A program made the translations under genes and the position numbers. Positions 7,248 to 13,661 of a DNA stretch of 19,686 bases are shown here, piece after piece; position 1 is the stretch's first letter, and every line of letters starts with the position of its first letter. The notes beneath the pieces were generated by a model. It was not told the DNA's origin, searched no databases, and worked only from the letters and a program-made list of their open reading frames with translations. Source of the DNA: Thiobacillus sp. UBA2597 (GTDB lineage Bacteria > Pseudomonadota > Gammaproteobacteria > Burkholderiales > Thiobacillaceae); assembly GCA_002339725.1 (NCBI GenBank), contig DDKN01000105.1, forward strand, positions 1 to 19,686. Direction: 5' to 3'.

Positions 7248-7277
7248 GGGCACCGGGACGGCGAGTTCCCGGCGCCC
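7248..7277 (-). other. intercistronic hairpin between the barrel and export genes
   Basis: An 11-bp inverted repeat (7248-7258 with 7267-7277) has a single mismatch that becomes a G-U pair in the minus-strand RNA. It lies directly after the barrel gene's stop codon (7284). No T run follows the stem, so it more likely protects the 3' end of the barrel mRNA, or sets a partial pause, than acts as a full terminator. Confidence 0.5.
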
Positions 7278-7283
7278 GTATCG

Positions 7284-8681
7284 TTATAACGTGCCTTCCA
7301 GCGTCAGCATGGTCACGTTGCGGGTGAAGTCGTTGGTGTTGATGTTGGAATCCCGCTTGGTGTGACTCCAATCCAGGCCGACCTGGAGCCAGCGCCGCCA
7401 CTGGTACATGACCGCCACGCCATAGCTGGTGGTCTCGTCGCTGCGGGTGCTGGCGGCGAAGTCGGACTTCAAGCGTCCCAGGCTGACGCGGGTGCCCAGA
7501 TAGCTGCTCCACATGTGATTCCAGACCAGGCTCAGGTTTTTGTTGACGATATAGTCATAAGAACTCGTATCGGTCGAGTCCGAGGTGGATTTGGAGGTGG
7601 TCAGGTCGAAGGCGGTGTAGGTCAGCGGCTGCCAGCGGATGGTGCCCTCCCAGCTGCTGCCGGAGAAGTCCTGCACGCCGGCGTTGTCATATTTCTTCTC
7701 CAGGCGGCCGATCTTGAAAATGCCGGTGGTGGCGGCCGTCGCCTCCCAGGTCGCACCCACATAGTAGCGGCGCTCGGTGTTGTCCTGGGTGGAGGTGGCG
7801 AGTTTGTAGTCGGCCTCGGTGTCGCGCACCTCGACCAGGGCGGAGGTCTTGGGCGCCACGCGGTAGAAGAAGCGACCGGCCAGGTTGCGCAGCTCGACAT
7901 CGGAGCTGCGGGTAAAGGTGCGGTTGTTGTCATAGGTCTTGTCCTGCAGGCTGGCCTCGACCTCGATCCTACCCTGGGCGCCCTTGGCACCGTAGGCGAA
8001 CAGGGCGCGGGCGATGGGCGAATGCCACTTGTCGGGCGTGGTCGAGGTCGGCCGGTCGGTCGCGCCACGCGGATCGGTGCGCTGAATGTAGCCGATGCCC
8101 CAGCCCAGGGCCGCGCGGCTGGTGAAGACGTTGTCGCCGGCGAGCTGCAGATCGTTGTGATCGAAGTCGTCGTTCGAGCTGTCCTGATAACGGGTGAAGT
8201 TGCCGGCGTAGCTGGCGGTGTAACGATCGCCGCGGGTCTTGATCTCGGCCACCACCTGCGGGCGCAGCGAATAGAAGGTGGAGTCGATCTCGTTGGCGCT
8301 GGAGCCGGTGACATTGTCGTTGTTGCCCAGGCTCAGGCCCAGGGCCGGATAGATGAAGACACCGCCGGCGACGACGGGGGCGCCGCGCACCGGGGCGGTC
8401 ATGCCGACGCCGACCACCTCGCCGCCGAAACCGCCGCCGATGCCGGCCGCCTCGTAACCCGGGGTGAAGGCCAGCTGGCCGGCACCGGTGCTGACGTCGA
8501 ACAGACCGCCGCCACCCAGGGTCGGGGCGGCCGGGATGCCGCCGGCTGCGGCCGGCGCCGCCTCGCCCTGAGCCGGCTGGGCGGCAGCCTCATCGGCTGC
8601 CTGGAGGTTGGGCACCCAAGCCAGCGCCAGGATGGCGCTCATGAGCAGGCTGGGACGCAATGCGCTGGTCTTTACTTTCAT
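7284..8681 (-). CDS. EpsL-like outer-membrane beta-barrel of the EPS operon
   Basis: The 465-residue protein has a signal peptide cleaved near LQA-AD (28/29), a low-complexity Ala/Gly/Pro segment (about 30-105) and then alternating amphipathic strands to the C-terminus. The strands are rich in aromatics, Thr, Ser and Asp, as in porin-type barrels; examples are YTASYAGNFTRYQ and GVAVMYQWRRWLQVGLDWSH. It resembles the EpsL/BBP2-type barrels found in EPS loci. The final residue is Leu, not the usual aromatic. An AAAGGG SD lies 7 nt before ATG 8681. It probably forms the outer-membrane exit pore used with the short export protein encoded next. The specific EpsL assignment is from overall pattern and context, so it is less certain than the barrel call. 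Confidence 0.8.
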   Translation of the reverse strand: MKVKTSALRPSLLMSAILALAWVPNLQAADEAAAQPAQGEAAPAAAGGIPAAPTLGGGGLFDVSTGAGQLAFTPGYEAAGIGGGFGGEVVGVGMTAPVRGAPVVAGGVFIYPALGLSLGNNDNVTGSSANEIDSTFYSLRPQVVAEIKTRGDRYTASYAGNFTRYQDSSNDDFDHNDLQLAGDNVFTSRAALGWGIGYIQRTDPRGATDRPTSTTPDKWHSPIARALFAYGAKGAQGRIEVEASLQDKTYDNNRTFTRSSDVELRNLAGRFFYRVAPKTSALVEVRDTEADYKLATSTQDNTERRYYVGATWEATAATTGIFKIGRLEKKYDNAGVQDFSGSSWEGTIRWQPLTYTAFDLTTSKSTSDSTDTSSYDYIVNKNLSLVWNHMWSSYLGTRVSLGRLKSDFAASTRSDETTSYGVAVMYQWRRWLQVGLDWSHTKRDSNINTNDFTRNVTMLTLEGTL

Positions 8682-8731
8682 CGAAACGCCCTTTCAATCT
8701 GAGATACCGCTAAGAACCCTACACCCGAATG

Positions 8732-9829
8732 TTATTTTTTTTCCTGCCGGCGGCAGGCCGGCGGTGGCATGTCTTTGGCCGGGTCCGCTGCCAGTTTGGT
8801 CTGGAGCCGCCTAAGTAAAACTACATACCCGGCAAATAGTAGCAAAAATCCCAGGTACATCACATGCGCCGGCCAATGCAGCCAGAATTCGTTGGCCAGC
8901 CCCAGGGCGACAAAGCCACAGTGTACCGCACCGATGATGACCACCACTTTGCTGGTCACCAGCCCATAGCCCAAGAGCAGGTGGTGCAGGTGTTCGCGAT
9001 CGGCGGCGAAGGGGTTGCCACCCCGGCACAGCCGCTTGGCGGTCATGCGCACGGCATCGAACAGGGGGATGGCCAGCAGCCACAGGGCGGTCACCGGCTG
9101 CATCGGGCCGGACGGGTGGCTGGCGAAGGTGATGGCATACCAGGCCAGCACGAAGCCCAGGAACAGACTGCCTGCATCGCCCAGGAACACCGCCGCCCGG
9201 CTGCGCCAGGGGGTGCGCAGGTTGAAGGCCAAAAATGCAGCCAACGCCGCGCAAAGCAACAGGATCAGGCGGGCATCTCCGGTCAAACCACCGGCCTGGG
9301 CGATGGCGGCAAAGCCCAGCAGGCTGGCGAGCACGAGCAGGCCGGCCAGGCCGTCGATGCCGTCGATCATATTGATGGCATTGATGACGCCGATGAAACC
9401 GAAGACGGTGAAGGGCACCGCGGCCCAACCCAGATGGATGGCGCCGAAACCGAACAGATCGCCCAGGTCGGTGAGCAGGCCGCCGCCCCAGTAGACCACC
9501 ATGAGGCCCGCCGCGATCTGGACCGCGAACTTGGGCCTGGAACTGAATTCGCGCATGTCGTCGAGCACGCCGGTGGCGAGCAGCAGGGCCGCCGCCAGCC
9601 AGAAGGCGGGCGAGACCGCGCCGAGCTGGCCGCCGATCAGGGCGCTGAGGAAAAAACCGAGGGCCAGGGCCAGGCCGCCGACCAGCGGGGTGCGCGCCGG
9701 ATGCCGCTTGCGGCCATGGGGGATGTCGATCAGGGACAGACGACCGGCGTATCGGGCCAGAACGGCGATGCCCAGGGCGGTGAGCGCGCCGGCCAGCAGC
9801 GCCGAAAGCCAGGGCAGGGATGCGAGCAT
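8732..9829 (-). CDS. WecA/MraY-family undecaprenyl-phosphate glycosyl-1-phosphate transferase
   Basis: The 365-residue polytopic membrane enzyme contains the family motifs: PHGRKRHPARTPLVGG (37-52), the Asp pair of VLDDMREF (D90, D91), NMIDGIDG (153-160), FLGDAGSLFLG (215-225) and REHLHHLLL (278-286). It transfers a sugar-1-phosphate, often GlcNAc-1-P or another HexNAc-1-P, from a UDP-sugar to undecaprenyl phosphate on the cytoplasmic face. That step primes the EPS repeat unit. The sugar cannot be read from sequence. It follows the LapD-like gene by 27 bp with no clear SD, and precedes the barrel gene by 50 bp. The C-terminal tail (about 346-365) is polar and cytoplasmic. Confidence 0.92.
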   Translation of the reverse strand: MLASLPWLSALLAGALTALGIAVLARYAGRLSLIDIPHGRKRHPARTPLVGGLALALGFFLSALIGGQLGAVSPAFWLAAALLLATGVLDDMREFSSRPKFAVQIAAGLMVVYWGGGLLTDLGDLFGFGAIHLGWAAVPFTVFGFIGVINAINMIDGIDGLAGLLVLASLLGFAAIAQAGGLTGDARLILLLCAALAAFLAFNLRTPWRSRAAVFLGDAGSLFLGFVLAWYAITFASHPSGPMQPVTALWLLAIPLFDAVRMTAKRLCRGGNPFAADREHLHHLLLGYGLVTSKVVVIIGAVHCGFVALGLANEFWLHWPAHVMYLGFLLLFAGYVVLLRRLQTKLAADPAKDMPPPACRRQEKK

Positions 9830-9856
9830 GGTGCGCGGCCGGTGACGGGCGCCAGG

Positions 9857-11803
9857 TCAGATGCGTTCGGGCTTGCCGAAGTGGTAGCCCTGCGCCGCAT
9901 CGACCTGATGCTCTTTGAGGGTGGCGACCATGGCCTCGTCCTCCACATGCTGGGCGATGACCCAGGTGCCGAGCGAGCGCGCCAGGTGCAGGATGGCCTT
10001 GAGCACCATGCGGCTGTCCTCGTTGTGCGGCAGCTCGCGCACCAGGCCGCCGTCCAGCTTGATGTAGTTGGGCGGGAACTGGCGCAGCACGTTGGGCGAC
10101 TGCGGGTCGAGGCCGAACTGGTCGATGCCGAATTGGGCGCCGTGTTCGCGCACCAGGGTCAGGAAACGCTGGGTCGCCTCCTTGTCGCGGGTGCAGGCAA
10201 ACTCGCTCAGCTCGAAGGCGATGCGCCCGGCCTGCGGCCCCAGCTGGCGCAGGCGCGCGTCCAGCCAGTCGAGGAAGCCGTCGTCGCCGATGCCCTGGGC
10301 GGAGACGTTCACCGCCACCTGGCGGATGCCGTTCTCGCCGTCGGCCAGCCGCTCCAGTGCCAGGGTGACGACGGCGCGATCGATCTGCACCATGAAATTG
10401 TGGCGCTGGGCCATGGGCAGGAAATGCGCGGCCGGGATCAGGTTGTCCTGGGCGTCGACCAGGCGCGCCACCAATTCGTGGTGCAGCACGCCATGGTCGG
10501 CCAGGCGGACGACGGGCTGGCCCAGCAGCACCCAGCGGCCTTCCTCCAGGGCGCTTTGGATGATCATGCGCCAGCTGAACGAACCCATCGAGGCCGATTC
10601 GGGCAGGTCGTCGCCCAAGACCTCGACCCCGTTCTGGCCGGACTGGCGCGCGGTCTCCATGGCCAGGTCGGCCCGGCCCAGGATCTGGCTGTGGGCCTCG
10701 CCGTGGTGGAAATAGGCCACCCCGATGCTGTAGAACACGTGATGGAAGGCCTCGCTGTGCAGCAGCACGGCGTCCATGCGCGCCTGCAGGTCCTTGTAGA
10801 GCGCCTCGCCGGCGGCCTTGTCGAGATCCAGGCAGAGGAACACGAACGTCGAGCCGCCCATCCGGGCCATGATGCTGGCGCGTTCGCCCAGGGCCTCGCG
10901 CGCCGCCTGCGCCAGCACGGCCAGCAGGATGTTGCCGCGCGGATAGCTGTATTCCCGGTTGTACTGGTCCAGGCCGTCGAGCTGGACCATGATCAGCACG
11001 CCGTTGGCGAAGCGGTAATCCGTCCCCAGCACCTGGTTCAGGCGCAGGTAGAAGCTGCGCCGGTTGTCGAGGTGGGTCACCTCGTCCTCGTAGGCCTCTT
11101 TGCGGTAGGCCTCGGCCCGCGCCGTTTCCTCATCCAGGATGGCGGCGACCCGGCGCGACAGGTCGTTCATGGCGACCACCACGCTCTGCAATTCGCGCGC
11201 CCTGGGCATGTGTTCGATCTGCTCGAAGCGCTTCTGCCCGATCGCCAGGGCGGCGCGCTCGATGTCGAGCAAAGGCTCGAGGATCACCCTGAGCAGGATG
11301 CGCGTGGCCAGCAGGGTGAACAGGTAGATGCCGAAGATCCACCAGAACATGGCGCCCGCGCTCTTCCACAGATGCTGATAGGCGAAGGTCGGCTGACTGG
11401 TGACCACGACCTTGCCCAGCTGACGCCAGCCGGCGCTGAGGAAGGCCTCACCCGTGGGCGTCTTCAGGGCGAACAGCCGGGTGAACCAGGCCGGCACCCC
11501 TTCGATGCGCGGCGGCAGCTCGCGCCCCACCAGCCGGGCGCCGCCGGTGGAGAGCACGGCAATCTGCTGGAAATAGCCGCGATCGAACACCGCGGCGATC
11601 TGGGTTTCGGCCAGCACGCGGTCTTCCTTGGCCATGGCATCGGCCAGCAGCCGGCTCAGCGCCGTCGCGGTGTCCTGGGCATGCGAGGCGAGTTGTTGTT
11701 CCAGGTAATCGCGCGTGGTGTGCACGGTGACCAGCAGCAAGCTGGCGCACAGGATGAGAAAGATGATAGACAGACCGATGAACAACTGCCGCCGAAGGGT
11801 CAT
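9857..11803 (-). CDS. LapD-like membrane c-di-GMP receptor with degenerate GGDEF and EAL domains
   Basis: The 648-residue protein has TM1 (about 7-28), a periplasmic LapD/MoxY-type sensor domain (about 29-150) with a Gly-Trp pair at 125-126, TM2 (about 151-174), a HAMP-like linker, then GGDEF and EAL domains. The cyclase signature reads GGSTF (316-320), so synthesis is very unlikely. The EAL motif reads ELVAR (443-447); the DD pair is D-Q in IDQFG (560-564); and the late catalytic Glu is Gln in AQHVED (617-622). Phosphodiesterase activity should be lost while nucleotide binding may remain, as in LapD. In Pseudomonas, LapD sequesters the LapG protease through a periplasmic Trp; no lapG or large adhesin gene is in this window. 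As first gene of the EPS operon it may instead tie export to c-di-GMP. GAGG precedes ATG 11803. Confidence 0.88.
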   Translation of the reverse strand: MTLRRQLFIGLSIIFLILCASLLLVTVHTTRDYLEQQLASHAQDTATALSRLLADAMAKEDRVLAETQIAAVFDRGYFQQIAVLSTGGARLVGRELPPRIEGVPAWFTRLFALKTPTGEAFLSAGWRQLGKVVVTSQPTFAYQHLWKSAGAMFWWIFGIYLFTLLATRILLRVILEPLLDIERAALAIGQKRFEQIEHMPRARELQSVVVAMNDLSRRVAAILDEETARAEAYRKEAYEDEVTHLDNRRSFYLRLNQVLGTDYRFANGVLIMVQLDGLDQYNREYSYPRGNILLAVLAQAAREALGERASIMARMGGSTFVFLCLDLDKAAGEALYKDLQARMDAVLLHSEAFHHVFYSIGVAYFHHGEAHSQILGRADLAMETARQSGQNGVEVLGDDLPESASMGSFSWRMIIQSALEEGRWVLLGQPVVRLADHGVLHHELVARLVDAQDNLIPAAHFLPMAQRHNFMVQIDRAVVTLALERLADGENGIRQVAVNVSAQGIGDDGFLDWLDARLRQLGPQAGRIAFELSEFACTRDKEATQRFLTLVREHGAQFGIDQFGLDPQSPNVLRQFPPNYIKLDGGLVRELPHNEDSRMVLKAILHLARSLGTWVIAQHVEDEAMVATLKEHQVDAAQGYHFGKPERI

Positions 11804-11908
11804 GTTGAGGCCTCGATTTGATTATTGGCACCACCCCCGCCTTCTCCCCGTCACGGATGTCAGGCCCGCGCTTCTGCGGCGGCGTGGCCTGGCCGGGTGG
11901 TTGGAAGC

Positions 11909-11938
11909 ACTATATTCGCAAACCGCCGCTGAATTGAA
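11909..11938 (-). promoter_or_regulatory. candidate promoter of the EPS operon
   Basis: On the minus strand TATAGT (11909-11914) matches a -10 at five of six positions. The -35 candidate about 17-18 bp upstream (TTCAAT or TCAATT) is weak. The predicted leader is about 100 nt to the ATG at 11803. It is the only reasonable match I found in the 158-bp gap between the MerR gene and the LapD-like gene; a weak -35 is compatible with an activator. Confidence 0.35.
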
Positions 11939-11961
11939 TAGTCCAATCGGCCGACCTGCCG

Positions 11962-12366
11962 TCAGCGCCCGAGCAGGGCCTGAATCAAGGGACAGGAGAC
12001 ATCGCCCCCACTGCTGGCACAGGTTTGCGTCAGCTGGTGCAAGGCACGCTCGATCCGGCGCAGGTCGGCGATGCGGCCGCGCACCTCGCGCAGCTTCCGC
12101 TCGGCGATGGTGCGCACCTCCCGGCAATGGGCGCCATCGTCCAGCTTGAGCAGCACGGCCACCTCCTCCAGGCTGAACCCCAGGCGCTGGGCCGATTTGA
12201 TGAAGCCCAGGCGGTCCAGCGCCGCCCGGTCGTATCGCCGAATGCCGCCAGGCGGCCGCGCCGGCTCGGGCAGCAGGCCGCGCCGCTGGTAATAACGCAC
12301 CGTTTCGACATTGACCCCGGCCGCCTGGGCCAACCCCCCGATGGTGAACTGCGCCGGTTCGCGCAT
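11962..12366 (-). CDS. merR: MerR, Hg(II)-responsive transcriptional regulator
   Basis: The 134-residue regulator starts with a MerR winged helix-turn-helix (FTIGGLAQAAGVNVETVRYY, then RRGLLPEP and GGIRRYD), followed by the long dimerisation helix. All three mercury ligands of the Tn501/Tn21 MerR family are present. The first is the Cys of DDGAHC (MerR C82), and the C-terminal loop is TC-x8-CPLI with the same spacing as MerR C117 and C126. The family represses its promoter without metal and untwists it with Hg(II) bound. The start at 12366 has a GGAG SD and begins the HTH; upstream in-frame codons would run through the operator. The matching operator lies just outside the start codon. A Pb, Cd or Zn sensor is less likely given the Cys spacing. 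Confidence 0.9.
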   Translation of the reverse strand: MREPAQFTIGGLAQAAGVNVETVRYYQRRGLLPEPARPPGGIRRYDRAALDRLGFIKSAQRLGFSLEEVAVLLKLDDGAHCREVRTIAERKLREVRGRIADLRRIERALHQLTQTCASSGGDVSCPLIQALLGR

Positions 12367-12370
12367 GGCC

Positions 12371-12401
12371 TTGACTCCGTACCTGGCTACGGAAATAAGC
12401 T
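12371..12401 (+). promoter_or_regulatory. mer-type operator/promoter with 19-bp spacer
   Basis: TTGACT (12371-12376) and TAAGCT (12396-12401) are separated by 19 bp, the over-long spacing characteristic of MerR-activated promoters. The dyad TCCGTA-N6-TACGGA (12376-12381, 12388-12393) occupies the spacer. The layout and much of the sequence match the PmerT promoter of Tn501/Tn21. It faces the small ORF and the Cys-rich gene to the right and lies 4 bp from the merR start codon, so it would also autoregulate merR. Confidence 0.9.
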
Positions 12402-12433
12402 TAGGCCATTGCGCTCGATGTGGCGATTTCGCT

Positions 12434-12520
12434 ATGAAGCATGCACCCAACAAGGCCCCGGCCGGCCTGCTGGCCGCCGGCTACCCGTCCCGGCCGATCG
12501 GCAAAGGGGCACACAAGTGA
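12434..12520 (+). CDS. 28-codon ORF in the mer-type transcript, possible merT remnant or leader
   Basis: This ORF of 28 residues (MKHAPNKAPAGLLAAG and 12 more) is the first ATG downstream of the mer-type promoter. Its TGA overlaps the GTG start of the next gene (GTGA), an arrangement typical of translational coupling. It has no clear SD. The first 16 residues loosely resemble the amino end of MerT transporters, but the Cys-Cys transport helix is absent, so it could be the remnant of a deleted merT or a leader peptide. Protein-level evidence is lacking. Confidence 0.35.
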   Translation: MKHAPNKAPAGLLAAGYPSRPIGKGAHK

Positions 12521-12750
12521 GCGCCGGCTGCGGGATCGTGCTCGATTCGACCCTCACCTGCCCGCATTGCGGCCACCGCAAGACCGAGCGCATGCCGACC
12601 GATGCCTGCCAGTGGTTTTATGAATGCGAGCAGTGCCACCGGATTCTGCGCCCCAAGCCGGGCAATTGCTGCGTGTTCTGCTCCTATGGCACGGTGCCCT
12701 GTCCGCCGATCCAGCAAAGCCGGGGCCGCCCCGGTTGCCCTTGCGGCTGA
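12517..12750 (+). CDS. GDCCVxC-family Cys-rich small protein under MerR control
   Basis: The 77-residue protein has 12 cysteines, including CPHC (15-18), CEQC (37-40) and the hallmark GNCCVFCSYGTVPCPP (49-64), a variant of GDCCVxC. STLTCPHCG and MPTDACQWFYEC are also typical of this family, which is known from genomes as small (seleno)proteins often near mercury-resistance genes. Here every candidate selenocysteine position is Cys. Metal binding or thiol redox chemistry is likely, but no biochemical role is established to my knowledge. The GTG start is preceded by AAAGGGG at good spacing and overlaps the stop of the 28-codon ORF. Upstream frame extension has no stop but also no conserved sequence. 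The mer-type promoter and terminator frame it as a MerR target. Confidence 0.85.
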   Translation: MSAGCGIVLDSTLTCPHCGHRKTERMPTDACQWFYECEQCHRILRPKPGNCCVFCSYGTVPCPPIQQSRGRPGCPCG

Positions 12751-12754
12751 AACG

Positions 12755-12781
12755 ACAAAGCCCGGCCAGGCCGGGCTTTGT
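12755..12781. terminator. bidirectional terminator between the Cys-rich gene and fdxA
   Basis: An 11-bp perfect stem ACAAAGCCCGG/CCGGGCTTTGT (12755-12765, 12771-12781) has a 5-nt loop (CCAGG). It lies between two convergent genes, 5 bp after one stop and 17 bp from the other. The T tracts are short on both strands, so efficiency may be moderate. Confidence 0.75.
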
Positions 12782-12798
12782 TGGGGGGCTGATGGGCT

Positions 12799-13122
12799 TT
12801 AACGCTTGAGCAGGTCGCCCTTACCAGGCTTGCCGAGCCAGGCATCGGCATCGGGCAGCGGGTCCTTCTTCTCGACAATCACCGGCCAGATCTTGGCCAG
12901 TTCGGCATTGAGCTGGATATAGCGGCGCTGGTCCTCGGGCACGTCGTCCTCGGCGAAAATCGCCTCGGCCGGGCATTCGGCCACGCACAGGGTACAATCG
13001 ATGCACTCTTCCGGGTCGATCACCAGGAAGTTGGGGCCTTCATGGAAGCAGTCGACGGGGCAGACATCGACGCAATCCGTGTATTTGCAGTTGATGCAGT
13101 TCTCGGTAACAACGTAGGTCAT
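12799..13122 (-). CDS. fdxA: 7Fe ferredoxin FdxA
   Basis: This 107-residue ferredoxin closely follows the Azotobacter FdI/FdxA pattern. Cys at 9, 12, 17, 21, 25, 40, 43, 46 and 50 form the [3Fe-4S] and [4Fe-4S] sites (NCINCKYTDC, CPVDCF, ECIDCTLCVAECP). The tail IQLNAELAKIWPVI and KKDPLPDADAW is typical of the family. It is a soluble low-potential electron carrier in the cytoplasm; its redox partner is not evident here. The start at 13122 has an AAAAGG SD and the expected MTYVVTENC amino end; longer in-frame starts would add unconserved sequence. It is divergent from trxA. Confidence 0.95.
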   Translation of the reverse strand: MTYVVTENCINCKYTDCVDVCPVDCFHEGPNFLVIDPEECIDCTLCVAECPAEAIFAEDDVPEDQRRYIQLNAELAKIWPVIVEKKDPLPDADAWLGKPGKGDLLKR

Positions 13123-13229
13123 GGTGCCTTTTCCAGCTTGGGCTTTTGGATTAGGATAGCGGCAAAATTCCGCTTTGGCCATTCTACCCCCAGCCAACCA
13201 CCCACACGAATTCATTGACGAGGTCTGTA

Positions 13230-13556
13230 ATGAGCGAGCATATCCACTATGTCACCGACGACACCTTCGAGCAGGAGGTGTTGCAATCCCCGCTGCCCGT
13301 CCTGGTCGATTATTGGGCGGACTGGTGCGGCCCGTGCAAGATGATCTCGCCGATTCTGGACGAGGTGGCCAAGGAGTACGCCGGCCGGGTCAAGGTCTGC
13401 AAGCTGAACATCGACGAGAACCAGCAGACCCCGCCCAAATACGGCATCCGCGGCATCCCCACCCTGATGGTGTTCAAGAACGGCAGCGTCGAGGCGACCA
13501 AGGTCGGCGCCCTGTCCAAGTCCCAGCTGACCGCCTTTGTTGACAGCAACATCTAA
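13230..13556 (+). CDS. trxA: thioredoxin 1
   Basis: The 108-residue thioredoxin has the redox site WCGPC (32-36), the buried Asp region VLVDYWADW, and the cis-proline loop RGIPTLMVF (P77). It is the general cytoplasmic disulfide reductant, reduced by thioredoxin reductase, which is not in this window. The start at 13230 follows GAGG by 6 nt; an earlier in-frame ATG at 13215 adds only five residues and is not conserved. It precedes rho by 105 bp on the same strand, the trxA-rho order common in proteobacteria. Confidence 0.96.
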   Translation: MSEHIHYVTDDTFEQEVLQSPLPVLVDYWADWCGPCKMISPILDEVAKEYAGRVKVCKLNIDENQQTPPKYGIRGIPTLMVFKNGSVEATKVGALSKSQLTAFVDSNI

Positions 13557-13574
13557 CTTTCGCTAGTCTGTAAG

Positions 13575-13598
13575 CGCCTGGCTCGACCGAGCCGGGCG
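13575..13598 (+). other. hairpin in the trxA-rho gap
   Basis: The segment CGCCTGGCTC, a GACC loop, then GAGCCGGGCG forms a 10-bp stem with one G-U pair, starting 18 nt after the trxA stop. There is no T run after it. It could be a pause or attenuation structure, or an mRNA 3' stabiliser for trxA. The unstructured C-rich stretch after it (about 13600-13640) might suit Rho loading, since Rho is known to autoregulate its own leader in E. coli; this is inference. Confidence 0.45.
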
Positions 13599-13661
13599 AT
13601 TCCCCGCCAAAACCCGAATTTCCCCGCCGCTTCCGGCATTCCGTACGTCTCTAGGGTCGTC

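Noticed and set aside
8732..8760. Hairpin CCTGCC/GGCAGG beside an A/T run at the end of the WecA-type gene as a terminator
   Set aside because: On the minus-strand transcript the stem is followed by A residues, not U, and it lies inside the coding sequence; the T run is on the wrong side.
8864..11821. Very long open plus-strand frame opposite the WecA and LapD-like genes
   Set aside because: No recognisable domain and Gln/Gly/His/Ala-rich composition; the minus strand encodes two clear conserved families over the same span.
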